From PKWO01 sp036384915 (GTDB lineage Bacteria > Pseudomonadota > Gammaproteobacteria > Burkholderiales > Burkholderiaceae_D), in NCBI GenBank assembly GCA_036384915.1, contig DASVLJ010000044.1, positions 124,001-188,000 of the forward strand: a DNA stretch of 64,000 nucleotides. Direction: 5' to 3'. Made by a program: the position numbers and the translations under genes. The notes under the pieces are model-generated. The model did no database searches and was not told the DNA's origin. It saw only the letters and a list, made by a program, of their open reading frames with translations. Positions 27,435-36,734 of the stretch are shown here, in pieces. The first letter of the stretch is position 1. Each line of letters starts with the position of its first letter.

Positions 27435-27619
27435 GTCGCCATGCGGAAGGGATTGCGATTGCCAGGAGCGGTAACCGATCGCCTCGTCGGGCATAGGGCA
27501 GGTCGGCCTGACTTCATACATGCAATGAAAATTGATTTGACGGGTCATGTTTGAGATAAGATAACGCGTGGTAAAAATCCACTATTAGAAATACCCAACC
27601 TGGAAAAAGGCAAATACAG

Positions 27620-29500
27620 ATGACGACAGCTAGCGTAAGCATCGATCCAACAGAAATGCAGTACGGCACTGAATTGCGCAAAGGCCTGCTGAAGACGCTA
27701 TGGCAGGCGGTGTTGCTCCTGTTCCTCGTGCCGGCTGTGGCGTTTGCCTTCGTGAGCTATGTCGACTGGAGCCTCGACCGGCATTTCTTTGCCGAGGTGG
27801 AGCAAGAGCTCTCGGCGCGCAACGTCGATGTCGACCAGCTGCAAATCGTTCGCACAAACCTGCACGCGCATCCGCCTTCGGCGATTTGCCAAGCCACGCG
27901 CGACGAGCTGACCAAGTTTTATGGCGAGGCGGATTGCTCCGCCGGCAGCACCTTTTGGCAGTTCAATCTGGCCCGTCAGTTGGCTTTGATCTCCCTGGCA
28001 GTCGGGTTGGCGACGCTCTTGGCGGTCGGTGTGCTGGGGCGCGTGGCGTTTATCAATCGCCGATGGCAATACGGCTCCCTGATGGTCGGCTGGCGTATGT
28101 TGATGGCGACCAGCGTGTCGCAAGTGCTGATTCAGGGGACGCTGGCAGTTTGGCTGGCATTTTGGCTGCCGGCTTATTTCTTTGAGCGTTACTCCATCAA
28201 GTTGATCGCCCTCGCGGGGATCATCGCCGGCGGGGCGGTGCTCATGGTGATCGCCAGGATTTTCCACCGGCCCCAATCGGCAATCCATGTCGAGGGGGAG
28301 TGTTTGAGCGAAGCGGCGGCGCCGCGCCTGTGGCAACGCGTGCGCGAAATTGCCGAGCGCCTGAAGACGGCGGCGCCGGACCAGATCGTCGGCGGCATCG
28401 ATGCAAACTTTTTCGTTACGCAAATGCCGGTGACGCTCGCCAATAAGGTGCTGCATGGACGCACGCTGTTCGTCAGCATTCCGTTGTTGCGCATCATGAG
28501 CACCGACCAGGCCGACGCCGTGCTCGGGCACGAACTGGCTCACTTCAGCGGCGGCGACACCGACGCGAGTGCCAGGCTGAACCCGGCTTTGCAGCGTTAC
28601 GACCATTATCTGAGCGCGCTGCGCGAGGGCGGCATGAGCCTGGTGGTGTTCCCGATCATGAACCTGTATCGCCTGCTGTTGCAATTGGCTATGTCGCGTG
28701 AGAGCCGCGAGCGCGAATTCAAGGCTGACCGCACCGCGGCATCGGTGACGTCGCCGCAGGCTGTGATCGAGGCGCTGATCAAGGTCGCCGCCTATTCCAC
28801 TTACCGCGGCAAGACCGAGGAAGCCTTGATCGCGCGCCAGGAGCGCCTGGACGACCAACTCGGCCTCGGCGCCAGCGTGGCGCACGGCTTGCTGTCGTAT
28901 GCCGCGTCTGAACATTTTGTCGACGAGATGCGCAGCGCGCCTATCCCGCATCCCTTCGACAGCCATCCGCCGATGGCGCAACGCATGCAAAACGTCGGCC
29001 ATCAGCTTGATGTTTCCGCCTTCGGCGACGTGGTGTCGGTCAAGCCGGGTACTTGCTGGGTCGATGAAATCGATGGAGCTGATCAAATCGAGGAGCGCCT
29101 ATGGGCCGCCTATGAGCGCCGCTTTGCTGCGCACCATGAACTGGTATTGGCTTACCGCTACGTGCCCGCCACGGATCAGGAGCGCGCCATCGTGCTCAAG
29201 CATTTTCCGCCGCTCGGCTTCCCATTGAAAAAGGGCGAGTCCGTCGAGATCAACTATGCGGGCATCTTGCGCAGCGGCGAAGAGCTGGTGCCGTGGGACG
29301 ATATCAAGGGATTGAAACATGAGGAATCCAGCTTTACCGGCGATAAGTTGTCATTGACGCTCAACGGGATGAGCGGACGAAAATCCTGCACCATCAAGGT
29401 CAAAGGCTTGGGCAAGAACAAGAAGCCGTTGCTCGAGGCTGTCAACCGTTATTGGCACCGGCATCAGGTGATGCGGGCCGGTGCGGCGAATGCAGCCTGA
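27620..29500 (+). CDS. M48 family membrane metalloprotease
   Basis: The 626-residue protein has an N-terminal membrane helix (about 28-48), two or three further helices (about 118-205), a cytoplasmic M48 peptidase domain with the zinc motif HELAH at 304-308 and third ligand Glu366 in EFKAD, and a C-terminal ~150-residue domain of unknown function. M48 enzymes (HtpX, Ste24, BepA groups) degrade or process membrane proteins. The gene is divergent from the effector, separated by 275 bp. Codon use is like the chromosome average, so it need not belong to the effector locus. Confidence 0.85.
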   Translation: MTTASVSIDPTEMQYGTELRKGLLKTLWQAVLLLFLVPAVAFAFVSYVDWSLDRHFFAEVEQELSARNVDVDQLQIVRTNLHAHPPSAICQATRDELTKFYGEADCSAGSTFWQFNLARQLALISLAVGLATLLAVGVLGRVAFINRRWQYGSLMVGWRMLMATSVSQVLIQGTLAVWLAFWLPAYFFERYSIKLIALAGIIAGGAVLMVIARIFHRPQSAIHVEGECLSEAAAPRLWQRVREIAERLKTAAPDQIVGGIDANFFVTQMPVTLANKVLHGRTLFVSIPLLRIMSTDQADAVLGHELAHFSGGDTDASARLNPALQRYDHYLSALREGGMSLVVFPIMNLYRLLLQLAMSRESREREFKADRTAASVTSPQAVIEALIKVAAYSTYRGKTEEALIARQERLDDQLGLGASVAHGLLSYAASEHFVDEMRSAPIPHPFDSHPPMAQRMQNVGHQLDVSAFGDVVSVKPGTCWVDEIDGADQIEERLWAAYERRFAAHHELVLAYRYVPATDQERAIVLKHFPPLGFPLKKGESVEINYAGILRSGEELVPWDDIKGLKHEESSFTGDKLSLTLNGMSGRKSCTIKVKGLGKNKKPLLEAVNRYWHRHQVMRAGAANAA

Positions 29501-29648
29501 TTGCGGCCGGAAGAATCAATGCCGCAATGGTAGTTTGCCGTGTGCGGATTTGGGGCTATGGCCCCTTGCACAATCAATAAGTATCAGGCATCCTGGGAAT
29601 CAACCCGAGCCGCCAATCAAGAGCGGTAACTTCGCAATAGGAGCCGCC

Positions 29649-30701
29649 ATGACCCTGATCCAAAAGCTGGCCGCCGTGCTGTGCCTGGCCGGCGCTTTTC
29701 TGTGCCAGGCCAGCCAAGCCGCTGACAAAGCGGGCCACAACAGCTACTTCGACAACACCGGACGCAGCGACGTGCTCTCAGGCGGCGTGCGCATGATTCC
29801 GATCCAGACGGCCAAGGGTACCTTCCACGTCTGGACCAAACGCGTCGGCAACAATCCCACGATCAAGGTCTTGCTGCTGCACGGCGGGCCGGGGGCGACG
29901 CATGAATACCTGGAAGCTTTCGACAGCTATTTTCCCGGCGCCAGCATCGAATATTATTACTACGACCAGCTTGGCTCGACCTATAGCGACCAGCCCGACG
30001 ACCCGGAGCTGATCAACAGCCTACCGCGCTACGTGGAGGAAGTGGAGCAGGTGCGTCAGGCGCTGGGGCTGGACTCGAACAACTTTTACCTGTTCGGCCA
30101 TTCCTGGGGCGGCCTCTTGGCCATCGAATATGCGCTCAAGTACCAGCAGCACTTGAAGGGATTGATCATTTCCAATATGGTGTCGAGCATTCCCGATTAC
30201 AACAAATATGCCGACACGGTGCTGATGCCGGCCATGGACCAGAAGGCGCTGGCCGAGATCATGAGCCTGGAAAAGGCCGGCAAGTATGCAGACCCGCGCT
30301 ATGAAGAGTTGCTGGGCAAGTACTATTACGTCGATCACCTGCTGCGCATGCCGGAAGACCAATGGCCCGAGCCGGTGGTGCGTTCCTTTGTCAAGCACAC
30401 CAATCCCAAGGTCTACGTGCCCATGCAAGGGCCGAGCGAGCTCGGTTCGCATAATGCGATCCTGGAAAAGTGGGACCGCACGGCCGACCTGCCGAAAATC
30501 AGCGTGCCGACGCTGACCGTCGGCGCGCGCTACGACACCATGGACCCGGCATACATGAAAATGATGTCGACCAAGGTGCAGCATGGCCGCTATCTGTATT
30601 GCCCCAAGGGCAGCCACATGGCGATGTATGACGACCAGGCGACTTACTTTGCCGGCGTGATCCGCTTCATCAAGGATGTGGATCGCGGGGCCGTCAAGTG
30701 A
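29649..30701 (+). CDS. Secreted proline iminopeptidase-like hydrolase (S33)
   Basis: The 350-residue alpha/beta hydrolase has a Sec signal peptide (cleavage near ASQA-AD, residue 24), the oxyanion motif LLHGGPGATHEY at 76-87 and the nucleophile Ser152 in GHSWGG, as in proline iminopeptidases and related S33 peptidases. Most such enzymes are cytoplasmic, so export is a notable difference and suggests periplasmic peptide or amide cleavage. ATG 29649 follows AATAGGAG; upstream starts in the frame lack a signal peptide. It seems monocistronic. Confidence 0.82.
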   Translation: MTLIQKLAAVLCLAGAFLCQASQAADKAGHNSYFDNTGRSDVLSGGVRMIPIQTAKGTFHVWTKRVGNNPTIKVLLLHGGPGATHEYLEAFDSYFPGASIEYYYYDQLGSTYSDQPDDPELINSLPRYVEEVEQVRQALGLDSNNFYLFGHSWGGLLAIEYALKYQQHLKGLIISNMVSSIPDYNKYADTVLMPAMDQKALAEIMSLEKAGKYADPRYEELLGKYYYVDHLLRMPEDQWPEPVVRSFVKHTNPKVYVPMQGPSELGSHNAILEKWDRTADLPKISVPTLTVGARYDTMDPAYMKMMSTKVQHGRYLYCPKGSHMAMYDDQATYFAGVIRFIKDVDRGAVK

Positions 30702-30720
30702 AGGTTGGACGTAAGCTACC

Positions 30721-31038
30721 TCAGAGCCCGTAGTCCCGCTCGACCAAGGCAATCCGCGTCTTGAAGGCGGCATACCATTTCTCGCGGCCCTTGGATTGCG
30801 CTTCGCGGTGTTCCGCCACCGTCTTCCAGGCCTTGATCGATTCGAGGTCGCTCCAGTATGAAACGGTGATGCCGATATCTTCGCGGACCGATTCGACGCC
30901 GAGGAAACCCGGCTGTTGGCGCGCCAGTTCGACCATGCGTTCCGCGGTTTCGGCGTAGCCTTCGCTCACGTCGGTGCGGATCGAGGTGAAGATCACGGCA
31001 TAGTAGGGCGGGCGCGGGGTCGAAGCGATTTGCGACAT
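30721..31038 (-). CDS. ABM-fold (antibiotic biosynthesis monooxygenase) protein
   Basis: The 105-residue protein has the ABM pattern: beta strand YYAVIFTSIRT, helix YAETAERMVELARQQPGFLGVES, then GITVSYWSDLESIKAWKTVAEHREAQSKG, where the YW and WK residues are typical. Likely a small dimeric cytoplasmic enzyme of unknown substrate, in the same broad group as 18287-18637. ATG 31038 follows GGAGAC. The open frame upstream of it is probably non-coding. Confidence 0.75.
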   Translation of the reverse strand: MSQIASTPRPPYYAVIFTSIRTDVSEGYAETAERMVELARQQPGFLGVESVREDIGITVSYWSDLESIKAWKTVAEHREAQSKGREKWYAAFKTRIALVERDYGL

Positions 31039-31294
31039 GGTGTCTCCAAATGGGGCATGAATTGAATGCGGCGCATATCGGCCATAATTAGCCAGAATCA
31101 GCCGGATATTGGCGTCCTTGACAGGGTTGGCGAATGCGCGGCTATTGCTATTGTATCTGGTGCGGCTATCTTGCTTCGCGGCACATTCGGGGTCGATACT
31201 GAATCCGGCGAACCGGCCTCGCACCGCTTCGTTGTGATCAAGGTTGCTGTTGATCGGCGTATGGGTTTGCGACCCGTCGCAACACGCCGCCGGA

Positions 31295-31618
31295 TCAGGC
31301 AACCGTATTCAGAATGGTGCCGACGCTGCCTGTCGATGCCAGCGCGAGCGAGGCGGGCGGCGAGACCGGCGCGGCATTCTGCCCGTTCTGCCCATCGCCC
31401 CGGTCTTGCCGCTGAAGCTGTTGCTTGATGCTGCTGATCTTGTCTTGCAGGGCTGCGATGATTTGCTTGCCCTCGGGCGTTTTCCCCGATGCGCAATTGA
31501 CCCAGTCGCTTAATTGCCTGGTGCAGCGGTCGAGCTGCGCTTGCAAGGCGACGCCCGAACCCGCGCCTGCTTGCGCGCTTGCGGCATTCGAAAGTATTGT
31601 CCCCAAAGCAATGCTCAT
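31295..31618 (-). CDS. FlxA-like small protein
   Basis: The 107-residue protein has a central helical segment ALQAQLDRCTRQLSDWVNCA followed by TPEGKQIIAALQDKISSIKQQLQ, the pattern of FlxA-like proteins (in E. coli a sigma28-dependent flagellar-regulon gene of unknown function). Ala/Gly/Ser-rich ends flank the coiled coil. Two cysteines, CTRQLSDWVNC, could form a disulfide. ATG 31618 follows AGGAC. No sigma28-type promoter is visible upstream, so flagellar control is not supported here. Confidence 0.6.
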   Translation of the reverse strand: MSIALGTILSNAASAQAGAGSGVALQAQLDRCTRQLSDWVNCASGKTPEGKQIIAALQDKISSIKQQLQRQDRGDGQNGQNAAPVSPPASLALASTGSVGTILNTVA

Positions 31619-31696
31619 GGCGGTCCTGTCCGGTGGCGATACGCTTTGGTCGCGCCAGCCGTTCCGAACTTACAGCCCGGTTACGAAAAATTGCGA

Positions 31697-32068
31697 TCAA
31701 GCTTTGGGGCAGGCGAGCGGAAGGTAACGGAGATGGTCGTAGACGTCGCTCTTCATGTTGCCGTCCCAGGCGACGTCGATGGAAAAGGCGCGCGGCTCGG
31801 TCATCGGGTCGCCGCCGCAGGTGTCGTTGTGGATTTCCCGGACGTCGACCAGATAGCCGGTTTTCCGCCTGTTGGCGACCAGGGCCATGCATTCGGGCTT
31901 AAGCTTGCCGATGCGGTAGACCTCGATGGCCCTGGCTGCGCGTGCGACCGCAGCATCCGCACTGTTAATCTTGGCCGGCGCTAGGGGGCAGGGCTCGGCC
32001 GCCAAGGCCGGCAGGACCAGGATGAGGCAAAGGCCGGCTCCGGCCCGGCAAAAGTGATGGCTGTGCAT
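31697..32068 (-). CDS. Secreted hypothetical protein
   Basis: The 123-residue protein is not recognised. It has a signal peptide (MHSHHFCRAGAGLCLILVLPALA, cleavage near AEP) and a ~100-residue periplasmic domain with an N-terminal helix AAVARAARAIEVYRIGKLK and a short beta-rich end (FSIDVAWDGNMKSDVYDHLRYLPL). Several cysteines may form disulfides. ATG 32068 follows GAGGGGG, a strong ribosome site, and is preferred to an upstream ATG at 32092. It is divergent from the histidine kinase. Confidence 0.65.
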   Translation of the reverse strand: MHSHHFCRAGAGLCLILVLPALAAEPCPLAPAKINSADAAVARAARAIEVYRIGKLKPECMALVANRRKTGYLVDVREIHNDTCGGDPMTEPRAFSIDVAWDGNMKSDVYDHLRYLPLACPKA

Positions 32069-32212
32069 GTCGTCCCCCTCGATTTCCGTCATTCGTGTTG
32101 TTGTGCCTGAACATCGCGATGATACCGTGTTCGCCTGTGCCGGGGGTGCAACAGCCGTCCTGGCCGGGTTTCGTGTTACGATTTTCGCCGCTTTCCTTCA
32201 CACCGCAAATCT

Positions 32213-35200
32213 ATGGCATTTCGTCACGTCGCCGCCGTCGGCGCCAGTCTGTTACCCGGCGTGGCTCTGCTGGCGTGGGCATTGCTGGTGCATCTGCCTC
32301 ATGAGGCGCAGCAGCAGGATGAAGCACTGCGCCTGGCTCGGCTGGTCGCCGCCGAACAGGTGCAACGTATCGAGGGCATACACGATACCTTGAACGTGGT
32401 GGGCCTGACGCAGCACCTGGGCGAAGATCCCGCCGCTTGCAGCGCTTATCTCGGGCAGGTGGTCGAAAGCAGCAGCTTGCTGACGAATATCAGCCTCATC
32501 GAAACCGATGGCGCCATCCGCTGCAGCGCCAAACCGGGCCCGCCGGGCTTGAGCGTGTCGAAGGACGATTTTTTCCGGCAGGTTCTCTCTTCGAGAAGCT
32601 TCGCTGTCTCTGGATATCGTGTCGCCCCCGGCACCCGCAGGCCGCAGATCGCGGCTGTCCTGCCCGTGCTCGATAGGGACACGGGGCAGGTGCGGTTTTT
32701 CGTCGTCGCTGCCCTTGACCTCGGTTTGCTTGAACGCAGCCTGGCGGGCGTGGTACTGTCGGAAGGGGCAACGCTATCCATCGCCGATGCCGACGGCATC
32801 ATGCTGGTGCGCAAGCCCTCCCTGCCGGATGCCATCGGCAAGCCCGTGCCGGATCTGGCGGCGATGCGTCAGCTCGCCAGCGATTCGGGCACGATAGAGG
32901 GGAAGGAGGGGCGGCGTTTCCTCGGCCGGGCGCCGATCGGTTCCGGCAGCGGGCATGCCACGGTCGCGGTGACCATCGCATCGGGCGTCTCGACCACCAC
33001 CTTGGTCGAGCTGGCGGTTGCCGCCATGCTGGCAGGCGCCTTGCTGTCGGCGGGCATGTTGCTCTTCACCTGGCGCGATATCTTGTGGCGCGCCGGCGCG
33101 CGACGCGCCTATACCTTCAGCGTGGTGGGCACGGTATTGTTTCTCGGCGCCGGCGCGGGGGCGACGGTGCGCCTGTTTTACCTGGAAAGCGAGCGCAATC
33201 AGGCCACCGAACTCACGCACCGCACCTTGGACGAGCTGGCAGCCGCTTCCGGCGACCTGATACGCGCCGATAGCGGAGAAGAGGTTTTCCAGGCGCGAGG
33301 CAGGGGCGAAGACGCGTTGCTCGCGCTGACCGCGGAACGCGAACTGGCGCGGCGCCTGGCACGCCTCAGCGACCTGTTGGAGGGAAAGCCCCAGCAGGAG
33401 GAGCGCATCGGCAGGCTGCGCGCCATGGTCGGGCAACTGGTTGAGGACCTGCGCGCCCAGGCCGGGGCCGGCGCGGGCGTCCGTGGCCACGGCGCGCAGC
33501 CGGATTTCGAGCGCCAGCACCTGGAGGTGAGAACATTGCTCGAGCAGATCGTGGCCGACGAACGGCAGGCTCTCGGGTTGCAGCGCGCCGGCGTCCTTGC
33601 GGCGGAGCGCCAATCCATGGTGCTGTCGGCGCTGATTGCCGCGGCGGCATTGATGCTCCTGACAAGCGGTGCGCGCATCATGCTCGATCAGGCACGCACC
33701 AATGCGCGCGCCAAGGACGAGTTGGCCGATAGCGAACGGCGTTACCGCATGTTCGCCGAGAATATGCGCGATTTGATCGTCGTGGTCGATTTGAACGGCG
33801 TGCGCAAATACGTTTCTCCGGCCGCTTATGCGTTTTATGGCATGCGTCCTGAAGAATTGGTGGGCACCCGCTCGGTGGAATTCGCCCACCCTGAGGACGC
33901 GCCGCAATTGCAGGAGGCGTTTCGCTCGCTTGCTTCCGGAGAAAGGGAAACGGCTTCCGTGCTGGTGCGTGGCCGGCACCGCAACGGCGAATACCGCTGG
34001 CTGGAAATCTACATGCAATTGGTGCGCGATCCGGTGACGCAGGCGCCGTTCGAAATAATAGGCGTGCTGCGCGACTCGAACGACCGGGTGATGGCCGAGC
34101 AGGCCTTGCGCAAGAGCGAGGAACAGTTTCGCCTCATCACGGAAAATGCCGGCGACCTGATCGTCTGCGTCGGGCCGGACGGGAGGCGGCGCTACGTGTC
34201 GCCGTCCTACGAGCGCGTGCTGGGTTACACGCCTGAAGAGCTGCTCCACCAGCCGCGCGCGAGTTTCTTCCATGAGGATGACCGCGAACGTGTCGCAGCC
34301 TCGTTCGATTCGATGTTCACCGACCATCCCATCCCTTTCGTTACCGGGCGCGGCCTGCACAAGGACGGCCACATCGTCTGGCTTGAGTCGCATCACACCT
34401 TGGTGCGCAATCCCGTGACGGGCGAGCCAATCGAGAGCGTGTCGATCATGCGCGACATCACGGCGCAAAAGAAGGCCTCGGAGCAGCTCGAAGAGGCGCG
34501 CCGCGAAGCCGAACGCGCCAACCGCGTCAAATCCGAATTCCTCGCCAGCATGAGCCACGAAATCCGCACGCCGATGAACGGCGTGATCGGCTTTTCCACC
34601 TTGCTGCTCGAAACCGGCTTGACCGAGGAGCAGCAGCGCCTCGTCACGCTGCTCAAGGAATCGGGCGATGCGCTGTTGGCCATCATCGACGACATACTCG
34701 ACTATTCGAAGATCGAGGCAGGGCGGCTCGAACTCGAGGCGATTCCGGTGAACCTGCGCGAACTCGTGGATGGGGCTTGCGCCATGGTCAGGCCGCAGGC
34801 GCAGGCCAAGGAACTCGAGTTGCGCACGCGCATCGAGTCGGGCGTGCCGCAATGGGTTCGCGGCGATCCGACGCGCATGCGGCAAGTGCTGCTCAATTTC
34901 CTGTCGAATGCGATCAAGTTCACCTTCGACGGCGGCATCCTGGTCTCGATCGAGCGCGACGAAGCCGTGCCCGGCCGGCTGGTGTTCAAGGTGCAGGACA
35001 CCGGCATTGGCATGATCCTGGAGCAGCAGCAGAGCCTGTTCATGCCGTTTTCCCAGATCGACAATTCGACCACGCGCAAGTTCGGCGGCACCGGCCTGGG
35101 CCTGGCGATCAGCAAGCGCCTGGTCGAGGCCATGCCGCAGGGGCAGATCGGCGTGATGAGTACGTTCGAAGTCGGCAGCACGTTCTGGTTTGCCGCCGTC

Positions 35201-35626
35201 CTGCCCGAGACCACGGCGACGGCCGTTGCGCAAGACAGGCCCGAGCCGGCCGCATTCCGTCCGGCGCACATCCTGGTGGTGGAAGACACGGCAATCAACC
35301 GCGTCATCGTCGACACCATGCTCAAGCAGGCCGGCCACACCGTCATGCTGGCCAATGACGGTGTGCAGGCGATGGACGCGCTGCAGAGAGAACGCTTCGA
35401 CCTGGTCTTGATGGACATGCAGATGCCGGTCATGGATGGCCTGGAGGCGACACGCCGCATCCGTGCCGGTGAAGCGGGGGCGAACGATATACCCATCGTC
35501 GCCTTGACGGCGGCAGTCTTGCCCGACGAAGTCGAACGCTGCATGCAGGCCGGCATGTCGGACTTCCTGCCCAAGCCCATCGTGCAGGACGCCTTGTTGC
35601 GCACTGTGGCGAAATGGGCCAGATAG
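32213..35626 (+). CDS. Hybrid sensor histidine kinase / response regulator
   Basis: The 1137-residue membrane kinase has a TM helix (about 8-28), a periplasmic sensory domain of Cache type (about 40-260), further TM helices (about 262-322), a helical CHASE-like region, a last TM (about 463-485), two PAS domains (about 505-625 and 630-755), HisKA with phospho-His782 in SHEIRTPMN, a HATPase domain (NFLSNAIKF, GGTGLGLAI) and a C-terminal receiver with Asp1068 in LVLMDMQMP. It resembles BarA/ArcB-style phosphorelay kinases but lacks a visible Hpt domain, so a separate phosphotransferase is expected. The signal is unknown. Its end overlaps the YkgJ-like gene by 13 bases. Confidence 0.94.
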   Translation: MAFRHVAAVGASLLPGVALLAWALLVHLPHEAQQQDEALRLARLVAAEQVQRIEGIHDTLNVVGLTQHLGEDPAACSAYLGQVVESSSLLTNISLIETDGAIRCSAKPGPPGLSVSKDDFFRQVLSSRSFAVSGYRVAPGTRRPQIAAVLPVLDRDTGQVRFFVVAALDLGLLERSLAGVVLSEGATLSIADADGIMLVRKPSLPDAIGKPVPDLAAMRQLASDSGTIEGKEGRRFLGRAPIGSGSGHATVAVTIASGVSTTTLVELAVAAMLAGALLSAGMLLFTWRDILWRAGARRAYTFSVVGTVLFLGAGAGATVRLFYLESERNQATELTHRTLDELAAASGDLIRADSGEEVFQARGRGEDALLALTAERELARRLARLSDLLEGKPQQEERIGRLRAMVGQLVEDLRAQAGAGAGVRGHGAQPDFERQHLEVRTLLEQIVADERQALGLQRAGVLAAERQSMVLSALIAAAALMLLTSGARIMLDQARTNARAKDELADSERRYRMFAENMRDLIVVVDLNGVRKYVSPAAYAFYGMRPEELVGTRSVEFAHPEDAPQLQEAFRSLASGERETASVLVRGRHRNGEYRWLEIYMQLVRDPVTQAPFEIIGVLRDSNDRVMAEQALRKSEEQFRLITENAGDLIVCVGPDGRRRYVSPSYERVLGYTPEELLHQPRASFFHEDDRERVAASFDSMFTDHPIPFVTGRGLHKDGHIVWLESHHTLVRNPVTGEPIESVSIMRDITAQKKASEQLEEARREAERANRVKSEFLASMSHEIRTPMNGVIGFSTLLLETGLTEEQQRLVTLLKESGDALLAIIDDILDYSKIEAGRLELEAIPVNLRELVDGACAMVRPQAQAKELELRTRIESGVPQWVRGDPTRMRQVLLNFLSNAIKFTFDGGILVSIERDEAVPGRLVFKVQDTGIGMILEQQQSLFMPFSQIDNSTTRKFGGTGLGLAISKRLVEAMPQGQIGVMSTFEVGSTFWFAAVLPETTATAVAQDRPEPAAFRPAHILVVEDTAINRVIVDTMLKQAGHTVMLANDGVQAMDALQRERFDLVLMDMQMPVMDGLEATRRIRAGEAGANDIPIVALTAAVLPDEVERCMQAGMSDFLPKPIVQDALLRTVAKWAR

Positions 35627-35943
35627 CCCGCACGGTCATCTGGCTGCGACGGGAGGCGCCGCCCAAGCCGCCGTTCGGTGCGCCGTGCAACGGTTGCGGC
35701 GTATGTTGCGCGCACGAACCTTGTCCCGTTGCCCTGGTTTTCCTGCGGCAGCGGCGCGGTGCATGCAGGGCTCTGGAGTGGGACGGCGATTTGCAGCGCT
35801 ATCGTTGCGGCATGGCGCAACACCCGGGGCATCATTTGCGCTGGCTGCCCGCGCGATTGGAAAAGACCATGCAAAGACTGGTGTTGCGCTGGATCGCCGC
35901 CGGCACGGCTTGCGACGCTGACGACGAGATCGACGAGGCTTGA
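35614..35943 (+). CDS. YkgJ-family cysteine cluster protein
   Basis: The 109-residue protein has the N-terminal cluster PCNGCGVCCAHEPC and further cysteines (GACRAL, YRCGM), as in YkgJ/CxxCxxCC proteins thought to bind zinc or an iron-sulfur cluster; function unknown. ATG 35614 lies inside the last codons of the histidine kinase (13-base overlap), so translation is probably coupled, an unusual pairing of a phosphorelay kinase with a metal-cluster protein. A charged C-terminus DADDEIDEA ends the protein. Confidence 0.75.
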   Translation: MGQIARTVIWLRREAPPKPPFGAPCNGCGVCCAHEPCPVALVFLRQRRGACRALEWDGDLQRYRCGMAQHPGHHLRWLPARLEKTMQRLVLRWIAAGTACDADDEIDEA

Positions 35944-36005
35944 TGCGTCGGCCTGGTTCTGCCTCCAGCGGCATTCGGCAGGAAAACTTATTGGGAGTAA
36001 ATAAC

Positions 36006-36719
36006 ATGAACCTCAAGCGCATCGCCTGTGTCGTTTTTCTTCCCTTGTGTTTTGAACTTGCCCACGCCGCTGAACCGGCGCCCGGAGAATACATTGCCGA
36101 AAAGGGCCGGGGCACGCTGACTGTGACCCGTGGTGCCGATGGCAAAATGCATTTCGACATATCAGCCATCGGCGCAAATGGTCATTCCTGCAGCATCGAT
36201 GGCGGCATCAAGGAGGGCAAGGCCGTGTTGGCCGACCCTGTTACGGATAATCCCTGCCACGTAAGCTTCAAACCCGATGTCAATAGCATAGACGTCGTGC
36301 TCGGCAATCCCAGTGAGTGCCGCGACTATTGCGGCGCGCGCGCCTGGTTCGACGGGCGCTACCTGGTTCCGGCACCCGGTTGCCGCAATCGCGAGCGCAA
36401 TGCGACGGAGAAAAAATTTGCCAGGCTATATGGCAGCAAGGATTACCAGGCCGCCCTAAATATTCTGCGGCCGGTGCTCAACGATTGTGCGGCGACATTG
36501 AGCTGGCTCGAGGAAGCACAAGTGCGCAACGATCTCGCCGTGAACCTGTATCACTTGGGGCGCAAGGAGGATTGCCTGGCCGTACTCAAGCCGACCATTG
36601 ACAGGTATGGCACAAGCGAATCGAAGCTGAGGGAGGAACTGCCGCCGAGCGACTTCGAAAGCTTCCTCCCACTGGCGTCCGCAGCCTGGTATAACGTGAA
36701 GCTGTGCTCCCGCAGGTGA
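36006..36719 (+). CDS. Secreted hypothetical protein with cysteine-rich N-terminal domain
   Basis: Not recognised. The 237-residue protein has a signal peptide (cleavage near ELAHA-AEP, residue 20), then a beta-rich domain (about 25-115) with cysteine pairs (NGHSCSIDGG, DNPCHVSF, CRDYCGARAWFDGRY), similar in layout to small periplasmic inhibitor-like proteins, and a helical C-terminal part (about 125-230: YQAALNILRPVLNDC, YHLGRKEDCLAVLKPTI) reminiscent of degenerate TPR. ATG 36006 follows GGGAG. It is convergent with the TPR protein gene. Confidence 0.65.
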   Translation: MNLKRIACVVFLPLCFELAHAAEPAPGEYIAEKGRGTLTVTRGADGKMHFDISAIGANGHSCSIDGGIKEGKAVLADPVTDNPCHVSFKPDVNSIDVVLGNPSECRDYCGARAWFDGRYLVPAPGCRNRERNATEKKFARLYGSKDYQAALNILRPVLNDCAATLSWLEEAQVRNDLAVNLYHLGRKEDCLAVLKPTIDRYGTSESKLREELPPSDFESFLPLASAAWYNVKLCSRR

Positions 36720-36734
36720 GCGGATTGAGCCTGC

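Noticed and set aside
27330..27554. Short plus-strand frame of 74 codons across the PIP-box region
   Set aside because: No ribosome site, no similarity, and it overlaps the effector promoter antisense; kept as non-coding.
31665..31687. Second PIP-like box (TTCG...TTCG on the minus strand) ahead of the FlxA-like gene
   Set aside because: The spacing between TTCG blocks is 15, one short of the consensus, and no YANNNT -10 lies 30-32 bases downstream, so it is probably chance.
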